Source of the DNA: Cladophialophora immunda
Taxonomy: Eukaryota > Ascomycota > Eurotiomycetes > Chaetothyriales > Herpotrichiellaceae
Assembly (NCBI RefSeq): GCF_000835495.1
Contig: NW_015622541.1
Span: forward strand, 2,728,001 to 2,792,000
Reading direction: 5' to 3'
Length of the DNA stretch: 64,000 bases
Part shown: one piece after another, positions 34,632 through 45,163 of the stretch
Position numbering within the stretch: position 1 is the stretch's first letter
How the letters are laid out: each line of letters opens with the position of its first letter
The notes under the pieces: generated by a model
The model's database searches: none
What the model was told of the DNA's origin: nothing
What the model saw: only the letters and a program-made list of their open reading frames with translations
Made by a program: the position numbers and the translations under genes

Positions 34632-37171
34632 ATGGAAACGCAATTGTCCGTACCAGCGATTAGCTCTGTCCGCGATACCGATGCTCCAGCTCGGCTCCGT
34701 GGGTCGAGTATGTCGCGCCACAGATTGAAACGCGGCGGAGCAGCTTGCCTGCTCTGTCGAGGACGAAAGGTTCGATGTGATGCCACGCAGAATGGTGTCC
34801 CCTGCACCAACTGTAAGCTGGATGGCACACACTGTGTCGTAAAGTCCAGAGTAAAGAAGCTGTGAGTGATCCAACGCATAATGTCCCAAGACTACATGGA
34901 TGTCAACATTCCGATTGACTTTTGATGTATGGTGCAGTGATGCCCACCCGAAGAAGATGGACTTCTCCACGTGCGATGTATACGCTGCACGCATACAGTC
35001 AGCAAAGGTGGTCGAACTGGAACAGTCAACAACTTTGGGGCTGAGCTCTGACAACCCAGACTGGAAGCTACCGGATGGACCGCGAATCACTGTACAGTCA
35101 AGAAGCGAGCTAAGCGCATCTCTGCTTGACTCCATGCCTCCATTCCACAATATACAGAACAGTTACACCACTCTAGGTCGGCGAGTGGACCGAACCCTCT
35201 GTGGGACGGATGTAATTTATTCATATTATCCATTCCTCTCAGCAGACGCTCTACCTCAGCTCATGTATGAGGATGTACAGTACCTGGAGAGGCTGGGATG
35301 TTATCGGGTACCGTCAAGGGCATTACTGGACGAGTTCGTCAAGGCCTACTTTCGCTACATCCATCCTCACCAGCCCATCTTGGACGAAGGTGATTTCTGG
35401 CGGGTCTACACTAGTCCCCCAACAGCACAACCCAGGACCATCTCCATCTTCGTCTTTCAAGCGATGCTATTTGCAGCCTGCAGTGTGAGTGTTCAGACCG
35501 ATTGGGTAGTCTATCTGCTAATGTCATAGTTTGTCTCATTCTCTACAATTCATCAACTTGGGTTCGATGGCTTTCACGATGTTCGTGCCACATTTTACCG
35601 TCGAGCCAAGGTAAGAGACTTTCGCTGCATACCTTTGTGTAGACGACTAAGTGTGCTTATAGGCGCTCTTCCATATCGACTCATACAGAGATACGTTGTC
35701 TAGTGCTCAGGGCGCCCTACTGCTAACCCACTATGTCTCCTCTTCCGATGCTAAAGTGAACACCTACTGGTTAAGCAACGCCATATATCTAGCTAAATCA
35801 GTCAACATACATCGACGCGAGTCACGCGACAGTCTTAATAAAGCTACTGTCCAAGGATGGAGCCAATTCGAGAGGCTTTGGTGTTGTTGCTTGCTTCGAG
35901 ACCGACTTCTGGCACTGGGACTCCGTAGGTCCATGCAGATTGACGCGGAGGACACAGTTCTTTCCGAAATTGAAGACATAGTTCTTCCTACCAAAGCCGA
36001 AGAGTCAATGGTGTACGACTCGACCACGAAGCTAGCGTTGACGAGGTCATTCTCCGCGCTTTGCAGTCTCGCCGCGCCGATAAAACGAACCTTAGGGATC
36101 CTATCACTCGATCCTCCATATTCAGACACCGAAGAGACAACAATGGCTAGCGACAAGATACAGGCTTGTTCTGAACGCCTCGATCACTGGTTTACGAAAA
36201 GCAAGGTCGACTGCAACGTCGATGGTTCTACAAACACAGCCCTCATCTTACACAAAAATATCATGTACATCTACTATCAGTAAGCGCGTCCGATTTGTTG
36301 TCTGTTCTATCTAACTTCAGTGCATAGTTCGGCTAAGGTGGCGCTTTGGAATCACGCAATGTATATTTCCGTCACACATGGATGTGCAATGCATATGGAC
36401 CTTTCGGAGGGTCGGAGGGAAGTCGAAAGAGCAATACAAGGCATCGACGCAAGCTTGCAGCAGATTTCTGACCATGGCATGCTATCATTCATGCCCATTG
36501 CTATGTGAGTCCCGACAAATGCGAGATCTTGGCATTCATTGATAGAATCATCTAGTGTTGCACATATCGCCATTCCCTTGGTCCAACATATCTTGAACAT
36601 CAAGGCGCATGGAAAACAGCACGTTGTCAGCTCCCAGAAGCGCCTGAGCGTCTATATTACCGCCCTCAGTGGTCTTAAAGAACGATATGAAGGAGTCGAC
36701 CGAGTTTTGTGCCATATACGCCAGATCGTCATGTGTCTGGATGCGCATGAAATGCCTAGCTCGTTGTCGTCTGACAGCCAGTTACGCGGCGACTCCTCGT
36801 CGAATAACAGTGATAGAGTGGACAATCTCATACACTTGCCTCGGCTTTTCCTGCGAGAGATGATTGCCGTCCAATTGGCTTTAGCGAAAGGGCAGTACCC
36901 CGAGGAGCATGAATTGCATCCGCGGTTGGCCTCTCGGGCAGGAAGCGACGCTTATAGCACATGTACGTGCCTTTCGCATGAGAGCTGGAACCTGCCAGAC
37001 TTGGGGGATGCCTTTGACTCTCTGATGGACATATTGTCTCCTGCTGGTTTGCCCGGGTCTCAGCAACCGGAAAACGTCTACGTGAATTGTGGGACCATGA
37101 CAGAGAAACCGAACTCGCTGGCTATTGTTGGAGATTTCGACCATTTTCCTGAAGTTTTGAGCGATATGTAG
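34632..37171 (+). CDS. Zn2Cys6 transcription factor B (paralogue of factor A)
   Basis: Six exons, 34632-34861, 34938-35484, 35530-35610, 35663-36279, 36328-36504 and 36556-37171, give 755 aa. The zinc cluster (~39-70) reads CLLCRGRKVRCDATQNGVPC followed by two more Cys, nearly the same as factor A. Shared blocks follow: YLERLGCYRVP, YFRYIHPHQPILDEGDFW, FVFQAMLFAACS, NTYWLSNAIYLAKS and LWCCCLLRDRLLALGLRRS. Exons 3 (81 nt) and 5 (177 nt) have exactly the same length as in factor A, and all five intron phases agree, so the two arose by duplication. The linker and C-terminus are shorter and diverged. Role inferred: pathway-specific regulator. Confidence 0.87.
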
Positions 37172-37596
37172 TCTCTAAACGTGCCACGTGCCATCAATAT
37201 TAAAAGGCGAGTGATCGCGTACAGTCTCACGAGAGCATGACATGCTATGGACGGGTGAGCCAAATGAGGCTGACAGACGAACAGAGAAGTTGAAAATTGG
37301 GTGAAACTGGAGAAATCATTTGTCGGGATCAAGCGCAGTATCAGGAATCTGGTCATCATGCATCCGATACCATTACATTTTGGAAGATCTGATGAGGACT
37401 ACACCCAGGGACAGGGTCCAAAATCAGCATTGTCAATCATGATAGCGGTGTATCTGGGTTATATGTGAGCCTCTGCGCTGTTTTGGATCAAGACCAGAGC
37501 GATTGCGACCGAGTCGCAATCGCCAGACAGTCCTTTCAGCCCCCCCGCCCCCCCCTCCCCTTCTTTTTTTTTTGGCGAGAATTCACATAATGAATT
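37172..37596. other. Convergent 3' region with hairpin and C/T tract
   Basis: About 425 bp between converging stops. It holds a perfect 11-bp inverted repeat (37499-37523) and a C-rich then T-rich tract (37540-37573). Confidence 0.65.
37499..37523. repeat. Perfect 11-bp inverted repeat with 3-nt loop
   Basis: Left arm gcgattgcgac (37499-37509), loop cga, right arm gtcgcaatcgc (37513-37523). All 11 pairs are complementary. It lies in the gap between two converging genes, about 75 bp past the stop of the ligase gene, so it may fold in either 3' UTR. Confidence 0.8.
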
Positions 37597-39369
37597 CTAC
37601 AGCCTAGCTTGCACAGTCTGGACCTTGGATCGCTCTCGCAGCTGCCTCCTCAAGATTTTCCCCGAGGGGTTTTTGGGAATCGCATCGACCCATTCCACCC
37701 CCGCCGTCAGCCATTTATACGCGACAGCCCGCTGCTTGACATAATCAAAAATCTCCTGCTCAGTAACCTGGACATCCGGCTGCCGTAGCACAAACGCACG
37801 TGGCCTTTCGTCGCCGTCGGTGGTGGGAACACCAATCACAGCTACGTCAGCGACGGCTGGGTGCTCCAGGATCAGAGCCTCGAGTTCGGCGGGTGCCACT
37901 TGGTTTGCTTTCACCTTGATCAGCTCCTTGATGCGGTCGACGATGAAAAAGCAGCCTTCATTGTCGACGTAGGCGATGTCTCCGGTCCTCAGCCAGCGCT
38001 CGCCGTCTGGGGAAAAAGCGTTCTTCGTCGCCGCGGGATTGCGCCAGTAGCCTTTCATGACATTGGGACCGCGACACCAGAGCTCGCCTGTGTGTTCGGG
38101 GCCGCGCTCGGTAATCTCACAAAAGGATTCATTGCCACTGGGGTCGGTTGTAATTCTCATGATCTTAGCCTCGCAATTGGCGTTGGGTTCGCCGACACCG
38201 AAGGACGTGGAAGTTTTGTTTGGATCCCACCCCAGCAAAGAGCAGGTCACTTCCGTCATTCCCCAACCTTGCTTCATATTGAATCTGCCACCGCACAACT
38301 TCTCTATCGCGCGGCAGACGTCGCTGCCGAGCGGGGCGGAACCACTGCCCATCGCCTCGACACAGCTCAGGTCGAATTTCTTGACAGCAGGATGCTTGGT
38401 GAGAGCCACAGCAATTGGCGGAACCAAAGCGAGGTCGGTGATCCTGAACCTTTCGACATTCGCCAACATCTCCACAAAGTCGAATTTCGGCATGATGAAG
38501 ACGGGAATTTCCCGGAGAAGGGCACCTGCAATGTAGATTGTTTGGGCCATAGCATGATAGAAAGGCAAGAAACAGAGCCATTTTGTTCGAGCATTCCTTT
38601 CGGCATAGTCCGGGAAGAGCGTGGGGAGATGGTTGTACTGAAGTGTGTTGGCGATGTAGTTGTAGTGCGTCACCTCGACTCCTTTGGGCACCCCGGTCGT
38701 GCCTGAGGAGTAGTTGAGAGCGATAGTCTTGTGGCACTTTTCTCCCTGTGTACAGGTTAGTGAATCCTTTTCTCGGGACAACAGAGTGATAGGGTCTCAA
38801 CTCACATCGAGCTCTTCCCACTGGAAGCCTTGGGCATCTTCTGCTGGCGCGATCAGGGCAGACCAGTACCTGCACCCTTTGAGATCCGACTGATCGCCTT
38901 TATCACCCAAGAAGACATTCTCGTTGTAGACGTACACTCGGCTCTTGTCCAGCCCAGCCTGTTTTGCCGCTTCAATCCCGGTGTCAATGGAAGCGTGTGA
39001 ACAAAATAGATAAGTGGCCTCGGAATCTCGCAGTTGATTGCACAACTCTCGAGGAGTAAAGGTCGGATTTGCTCCGGTAAAGATTCCTCCCGCCATGACA
39101 ATGCCCATAAATGCAACGGGCGTGGCAAGGGTGTTTCCAGAAAACACCAAGATTCGATCTCCGGGCTGGAAATTGGCGCTCTTTAGCAGACCCAACGCCA
39201 CGCGCTGCGACCAGAGACGGAACGTTTTGCGGGTGAGAAAGAGCTCCTCTGGCCTCGTGGCATCGATGTAGGCCTTCTTGTCACTCAGGTCCTTGTGAGG
39301 GGACCCGAACAAGAACGTTGGAAAAGAACATTGCGGCAGCGGAATGGACCAGCGAGATCTGTACGGCAT
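37597..39369 (-). CDS. 4-coumarate-CoA ligase-like acyl-CoA synthetase, PTS1-like end
   Basis: Two exons, 39369-38806 and 38745-37597 (intron 60 bp), give 570 aa. ANL-superfamily motifs: P-loop YSSGTTGVPKG (~200), QGWGMTEVTCSLLGWD (~330), TGELWCRGPNVMKGYW, WLRTGDIAYVDNEGCFFIVDR (~440-460), IKVKANQVAPAELE, and PKNPSGKILRR with the C-terminal catalytic Lys. It activates an aromatic or fatty acid with ATP and CoA; phenylpropanoid or phenylacetate acids are likely substrates by family. The last residues, QARL, fit the PTS1 consensus, pointing to the peroxisome. It is divergent from the MFS gene at 40024 across a 654-bp promoter, suggesting co-regulation. Confidence 0.88.
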
Positions 39370-40023
39370 GTTTTCTTTTGAAATGCCTTTTGCCTCTGTT
39401 TGTCGTTACTCTTGAGCTACCAGCTGAGCCAGACCAAGTAATCTGGGCAAAAGTCGTTCGGATTGTTCGCAGAATCTCGCTAAGTATCTTGACAGGACAG
39501 GAGCCGAGGTCTATTTGTGGAAGCGAGGGCGGCGGTCAAGATTGACTGCAAGAATGCAGCTTGGGAACGCGGTCTTTGTGCAGGATATCCGGTTTCCTGG
39601 ACTGGCACGAGCACGCGCTGTTGAACCTATTAGACCCCGTGTTCTTGTGATGTCTGCTCTGAACAGGAATCATACCTGTCGGCGTCCACATCTGACCTCG
39701 CAGCTTCGACTCCGCACTGAGCCAAGAAAGAGGGAGCGGAGTCGCTTCTCCTCTTGCGGGATGCCATCGTGCCGGACAGGGTTCCACATCAGCACCAACC
39801 GGTCTATACCGAAAACAGCCGAAAAATACCGGTGCAGCCTTGTCTCACTCCCCAAACGCCCTGTCTTATGCACTTGTCCCCACGATCAATTCAATACTTG
39901 CCCAGGTTTTTATATCGGGGGGCTCCCACATGGGGTTCCCCAGATTTCGAGTCCTCCAGCCCTTCTCACCCAACCTTGTTCTCTGATTTGGCTTCTAAGC
40001 ACCCTCCAGTCAAGGCATCCATC
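39370..40023. other. Divergent promoter (CoA ligase / TRI12-like MFS)
   Basis: 654 bp between the two ATGs. It contains a CGG-N6-CCG element (39800-39811) followed by further CCG triplets at about 39819-39832. Confidence 0.6.
39800..39811. promoter_or_regulatory. Candidate Zn2Cys6 binding site, CGG-N6-CCG
   Basis: Inverted CGG triplets separated by tctata, 213 bp upstream of the MFS start codon and 431 bp from the ligase start. A CCG-N7-CCG follows within 10 bp. Binuclear-cluster dimers such as those encoded nearby recognise this class of site; the match could also be chance. Confidence 0.4.
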
Positions 40024-42064
40024 ATGTCGCAACCTGTTTCAACGGAACCTACCCTAGAGAGCCATGCAGCCTCGAAGGAATCGATTGCAGAGCATTACGA
40101 AATTGAGAAAGAAAAGGACGCTGCGGACAACGTCCATGTCCACAATGAGTTTGCCTACAAGGGCGACGACTCCGACGGCAAGGTTGCATGGACACTCCGT
40201 CATTGCGTGGCTGCAGTTTCTCTGGGCATGTTATACGCGGGTTAGTTTGTTCACATCTGTTTAGGATCACTGTCTCACACCAGCAAACTCAGGGTCACAG
40301 ATCATGCTGTATTTCGTTGGAGGGTGCCTTTCCTTCATGGAAGCCGATCTAGGAGCCGAGAAAGTGGGAAGTTGGCTTCCCGTGTCCAACACATTGGCCA
40401 TTACCGCCGTTGCACCATTTGTCGGGTACCTGCAAGATCTACTTGGTCGTCGCAATATCACACTGGCTGGCTCCGTTGTCATCATGGTAGGAATTGCATT
40501 GATCGGCAGTGCCCACTCCTTCGGACAGGCTGTGACAGGAATGACCCTGTCCGGCGCGGGTGCGGGCGTCTGCGAGCTGACCGCTCTAGCTGGGTATGTC
40601 AATCGTCATCCTATGCTTTGATTTGCAGAGCGCTGACCCAAACAGCTTGTCGGACATTGTGCCCGTACGTCAGCGTGGCATTGCATTGGCACTTATGACT
40701 GCGTCAATTCTTCCATTTACGCCCTACGTTATGTATAGGTAAGGCACCAATGCATCCTGCTTCGTGTCTGTTGAGTACTAACCATCTATAGTCAGTTACT
40801 TTCGACATACGTGACATGGAGATGGACACAATGGATAGCTTTGTGAGTCGCTGACTCCACCATGGAGCAACGAGGCTAACATTAACAAGGATCTGGAACG
40901 GCATCGTCTTCCTAGGTCTGCTGACAACTTACTTTCCCAAATCACATCCTCGCCTGCAAGGGATGTCTAGAGGACAGATCCTGGCGCGCATTGACTATAT
41001 TGGAGCGTTTCTGTCCATTGTCGGCATCACTCTCTTGTAAGTGCGTCTGAGCTGCTTGGTTCATGCCGCTGATCGAAACAGCCTCGTTGCCCTCCAATCC
41101 GGCGGGTACACTCATCCTTGGGAGAGCGGCTATGTCCTCGCACAGCTATTGATCGGCATCCTCCTTGTGATCGCCTGGGTGATCTGGGAGTGGAAATTCG
41201 CTCCGCACCCCATGATCCCACGCGAGCTCTACCAAGGACAACGAATTGTAGGACTTACTTTCCTTGTCGCTTTTATCGCCGGCTTCGACTTCTATTCTCT
41301 GATCAACTTCTTCCCAATCTCGTTCTCAACCCTGTGGAGTCCAGATCCAGTTCAAGTTGGGTTGAAGGGCCTGGGCTATGGCATTTCCACCACCGCAGGT
41401 GCTGTCTTCTGGAATGCCCTGCTGTCGACGAAGATACCTGCCAAGTATATTCTCATGATCTCTTCAATCATGATGAGTAGGTTGAATCGGATCCACTCTT
41501 GCATTGTGATCAATCTGACTCGCTCTTCTAGCTGCTTTCATCGGCGGACTTGTTGCTACCACGCCAGAAACCCCGCAGCTAGCAGTGGCCCTCGGAACGA
41601 TAGCTAGCTTTGGAGTCGGTGGCATCCTGGTTCCAGCTGCTACCGTTGCTTTGATCGTTGTCCCGGACTCCCTGCTCGCAACTACCGCAGCCCTGTCGTT
41701 GTCAATCCGTACCGTCGGAGGCTCGATCGGCTTCACGATTTACTACAACATATTCGTGAACAAGCTCAACAAGCAGCTCCCAGAGAATGTCGCCAAGTAC
41801 GCCATCCAAGCGGGTTTACCGGTGTCAAATGCCAACGACTTCGTTACTACGTTTCTCACCGCCCCAGCGAACATCACCCAAGCGCCTGGATACTCCCCCC
41901 AGGCTCTAGCTGGTGCTGAGTTGGGGACCCGATGGGCTTACGCCGAGTCTCTCAAATGGGTATGGGTCACTAGTATTCCTTTTGGCGTCTTGGCCATTAT
42001 CACCTGCTTCTTCATCCCAAGCATCCGAAAGTATCAGACGAACAGAGTTGCCGTCGCGTTGTGA
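40024..42064 (+). CDS. MFS transporter, TRI12 (trichothecene-efflux-pump-like) family
   Basis: Seven exons, 40024-40240, 40293-40593, 40646-40738, 40792-40842, 40890-41036, 41082-41476 and 41532-42064, give 578 aa. A hydrophilic acidic N-terminus of ~60 residues precedes about 14 membrane spans. The loop after span 2 has DLLGRRN (MFS motif A-like), and later blocks ISTTAGAVFWNALLS and GGILVPAATVALIVVP are typical of the TRI12/DHA2-like group. The short exons 3-5 (93, 51 and 147 nt) lie in the early membrane domain. The family moves toxins, siderophores and aromatic compounds, usually as proton antiporters. TRI12 is a family label only and does not mean trichothecene production; here export or uptake of a phenolic is the likely job (inference). 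Confidence 0.88.
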
Positions 42065-42668
42065 TGGGGCAGGATGAGGCTGGGGAGGGCATTGCAGACA
42101 CTCCAGGCTTGGTATCTGCGTCGAAAAAGTTCTGGTAGATCTCTCGTGGGAAAACCCCTGTTAACTGCGAGTCTCCTGCCGAGTTCGTGCTCCCACGGTT
42201 CTACGTTTACTTCTGCAGATGTCAAGATTGTAGTTAATGCCTCGCGTTCGAATGATTTACCAGTACAATTTCTGCGATGAAATGACCCATGTCTGATTTT
42301 CAAGTTCTTTTCCGGGAGAAGTCTCATGATTTGGGCGTTGGACCCTAAGTAGCTGAGGTGGAACTCCTTGAAATCTGGGCTACTCTGGTACTGGGTAATT
42401 GAACGGCTCACTGATGGTCTTTTCCTACTACGTGGTTGCGCGCCTAGAAGTATCTTCAATCTAGGAAAGCTGTTGAGGTCATGACTAATAAAGGAACTTC
42501 CTTCCTCTGATCACTGTCGGCATTATAAAGACTGTTATTTAATTATGGTCCATATTTCAAGCTCGCAATGGAAATGTGGCAACATATTCGGGCCCCTGTA
42601 GGGGTCGAGGAGGACCACAAATTCGTTGTTGCTTAGCCCTTGCTCGGTCCGTGGCAAGAAAAACACCG
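42065..42668. other. Convergent 3' intergenic region
   Basis: About 600 bp between converging stops; no gene supported. Confidence 0.6.
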
Positions 42669-44246
42669 CTAGGTACAAGAGAAACTATTCGCATCATCGA
42701 CATCTCCAGTTCCGTCATACGTGAGGAGCTTGGGGTACGGGCACAAATTTCGCGTCACGTTGCTGGAGGGGGAGATCGAAATAGCCGCCTGCAACGTGTC
42801 AGGGATCTTGTGAGACTCAACCCAGCTCACGAGCGCCGCAAGAGGATCGGTCGGCACCGGCCCTATACCGCCACCACAATGCGAGACTCCCGGAGCGAAG
42901 AAGACTCGATGAAAGTCGCTCAGTTGGGACTGAGTAAGAGCCATCTCGCGTGAGAGTGCCGAGCGGTACAACATCGTACTGTAAGGCGTGATCAACTGGT
43001 CCGCCAACCCATGCCAGGTGAGCAGCTTCCCGCCGAGTTTCTGAAATTGTGAGAGATCGGGTGACATTGTGCCCAGGACGCCAGAGAATTCGACGACGGA
43101 CCGTCCGAACACGTAATCGAAGTCGGCAAACGTCATGTTCCTTGTGGGGTAATTGGGATCGTGAACGACGAGGTACTTGATCCAGGCTTCCGCGGCTGAG
43201 AAGGGAACTGGCACTGTGACCCCATTGGCTGTCGTTGTATTCGCCAGCCCGCTGAAGAGGGCGCCTCGAGGATTTCCAGGAAACAACGATGCGCCGAATG
43301 TTGAGGTGCTGCCTGCCCAGATGCGAGAGACGACATCTGCGAAAGTTGCTGAGATGGTGACATTCTGGCCGCCACAATCAACCTCTTTCCCGACAAGGGA
43401 TTGTGGATCGAAGTCGCAGGTCTCTAAGTTGGAGATAAGCCCGTCCGTGGCGCCATCGAGAGGGTCACAGTATGCGAGAGTGGCATTATAGTATGCATCC
43501 AAGACGCACTGCGGAGGTGCACCCAAGTTATGCATCACCACCGACGGCCAAAAGTCACCTGGCGAGATCTCGGGCGAGTTCAGTGCAGGAGCGTTGGCCA
43601 TAATGCCGTCGAAGTCTGTAGGGTATACCTGGGCAGCGAAATAGCCCTGGCGTCCGCCGGTCGAGCAGCCCGTGTAGTAGGAATAGATTGGAGCCTTGCC
43701 GTAGAATTGTTGGGTTAATGACTTGCCAATAACGGTCATGTCATGTATGGCCCTGTGGGCGAAATTCTTGACGAGACTTTGGTTGAGAGAACCGTTCTTT
43801 GCCAACGCCCACTGGCCGGTTTGCGGGTCAATGGTGTTGTTCAAAGTCAGTCCACCATCCGTCGTGCCTGTGGCGTATCCAAAAGGAGCTGCGCCGAGTA
43901 GATAATAATCCCCAAGTCCGGCCGCGAGACCTCCACCACCAGTAGCCTGCCATCGTCCATTCCAATTGTTCAAAGGCAGCCAGACGTTGACCCAGGTAAT
44001 ATCATTTTCTCCTCGGTGGGTGTAGCTCACAGTGACATTGCATATATCAAGTGATACGCCGGGAGCAAGGGGATTCGTATAGTGGCGAGCTGTTAGGGCG
44101 TGGACGCTGGAAATCTGGAGTCCTGGCACAGTTGGCAACGTCAAATTCTCACAAAGCACAGCAGGGGCCGCGGTGGCTGTCTGCAATGATTGGGCTCGCC
44201 AGATCAAGAAATAAATCAACGTTACGAGTGCCTGCCTTTTTGCCAT
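42669..44246 (-). CDS. Secreted tannase/feruloyl esterase
   Basis: Single exon, 525 aa, ATG at 44246. Residues 1-27 form a signal peptide (basic start, hydrophobic core, Ala-rich end). The alpha/beta-hydrolase core has ATGGGGLAAG (~101-110) and the nucleophile motif GCSTGGRQGY with Ser195 preceded by Cys194. Further motifs are LTWHGLADQLITPYST with the acidic residue, and GVSHCGGGIGP with His followed by Cys. This Cys-Ser / Asp / His-Cys arrangement, where a disulfide ties the catalytic Ser and His, defines the tannase family (PF07519). The long insert (~265-400) would be the lid domain. Many Asn-X-Ser/Thr sites suggest glycosylation. It would free ferulic, coumaric, caffeic or gallic acid from plant polymers or esters outside the cell. 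Confidence 0.9.
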   Translation of the reverse strand: MAKRQALVTLIYFLIWRAQSLQTATAAPAVLCENLTLPTVPGLQISSVHALTARHYTNPLAPGVSLDICNVTVSYTHRGENDITWVNVWLPLNNWNGRWQATGGGGLAAGLGDYYLLGAAPFGYATGTTDGGLTLNNTIDPQTGQWALAKNGSLNQSLVKNFAHRAIHDMTVIGKSLTQQFYGKAPIYSYYTGCSTGGRQGYFAAQVYPTDFDGIMANAPALNSPEISPGDFWPSVVMHNLGAPPQCVLDAYYNATLAYCDPLDGATDGLISNLETCDFDPQSLVGKEVDCGGQNVTISATFADVVSRIWAGSTSTFGASLFPGNPRGALFSGLANTTTANGVTVPVPFSAAEAWIKYLVVHDPNYPTRNMTFADFDYVFGRSVVEFSGVLGTMSPDLSQFQKLGGKLLTWHGLADQLITPYSTMLYRSALSREMALTQSQLSDFHRVFFAPGVSHCGGGIGPVPTDPLAALVSWVESHKIPDTLQAAISISPSSNVTRNLCPYPKLLTYDGTGDVDDANSFSCT

Positions 44247-45163
44247 CTTATCACGCTGGGGGATCCTCCGATTAAGGTAAGCTATTGACAGATATCAAAG
44301 ACGCCGACTTTTGTATTGCTCAGTCGACCGATGTGCCTCTTTATGCCAAAGCATACCTCGCGTGGGCAGGGTCTTCTTCATCATGACTTGCCGGTGCCGA
44401 CCAGCCTAAGCCTGACCCAATCGAGCATTTCCCCGCGGTATGTAACTTTTGAGATCAAGTGGCGCAACTATGGAATACTCGTGGAGAAGATCAGAATTGA
44501 CGACATCCTCTTTCCCCAGACTAAGTCAGACCCGCACTAGAACGTTGATTCATCAGAGGGTAAAACTCCACCCGGCTGCGGTTGCGGTTGCGGGTACGGC
44601 AGCGGCTGCGGGTACGGCATTGACTGACATCGTGTGGGTGACGCGGAAGAAAACTCTCTGAATGCTTGCTATTCCTGTCTAGAGAGCACCAGGCTCTCGC
44701 CTATCAAAAGGGCACCTATAAGGTAGGTGCGAAATAGGTAGGAGCGCCACACATCGAGTCATGTGTCGTTGACTGTATCGGAATTTTGACAAGGCCGAAA
44801 TAGAAGAGTCCAATCGATGAATTCCGAGACTGGTTCTGCTACCTTCTCATACAGAACGGCCCATAGAGCGTGATACTATTACTTGAAAGTGCAGACTTGC
44901 CAGTTGGGAACCCCCACCAAAAGCAAATTAATACCTTCGAGGCGTTTATGCCAAACAAAACAAGGGAGAATTTACCATCTATAGCTACTACAGCGTAGGG
45001 GGTGTGGTGATAAGGTCTAGAAGAGCGGCTTTCAGTCAAGCTAGATGTGTCTGGTTCCAAGGCACTCTTGCAATCTCCTATACTCGTGCTGGCTTGAGTC
45101 AGCATTACATGTGACATGGGAGTCTTCAGAACTTGACAGTCGATAAAGTTCCGTGAAACATGG
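44247..45163. other. Intergenic region, promoter of the esterase
   Basis: About 920 bp upstream of the esterase and downstream of the crotonase gene, both on the minus strand. It has an 18-bp tandem duplication at 44584-44619. No gene is supported; a minus frame near 44839-45228 has no domain. Confidence 0.6.
44584..44619. repeat. Two tandem 18-bp units
   Basis: Units gcggttgcgggtacggca (44584-44601) and gcggctgcgggtacggca (44602-44619) differ at one base. They are intergenic, about 340 bp upstream of the esterase start, and rich in CGG triplets. Confidence 0.7.

Noticed and set aside
40024..42064. Reading the TRI12-like pump as evidence of trichothecene synthesis
   Set aside because: No terpene cyclase or other trichothecene genes are present; TRI12 is a transporter family name covering many substrates.
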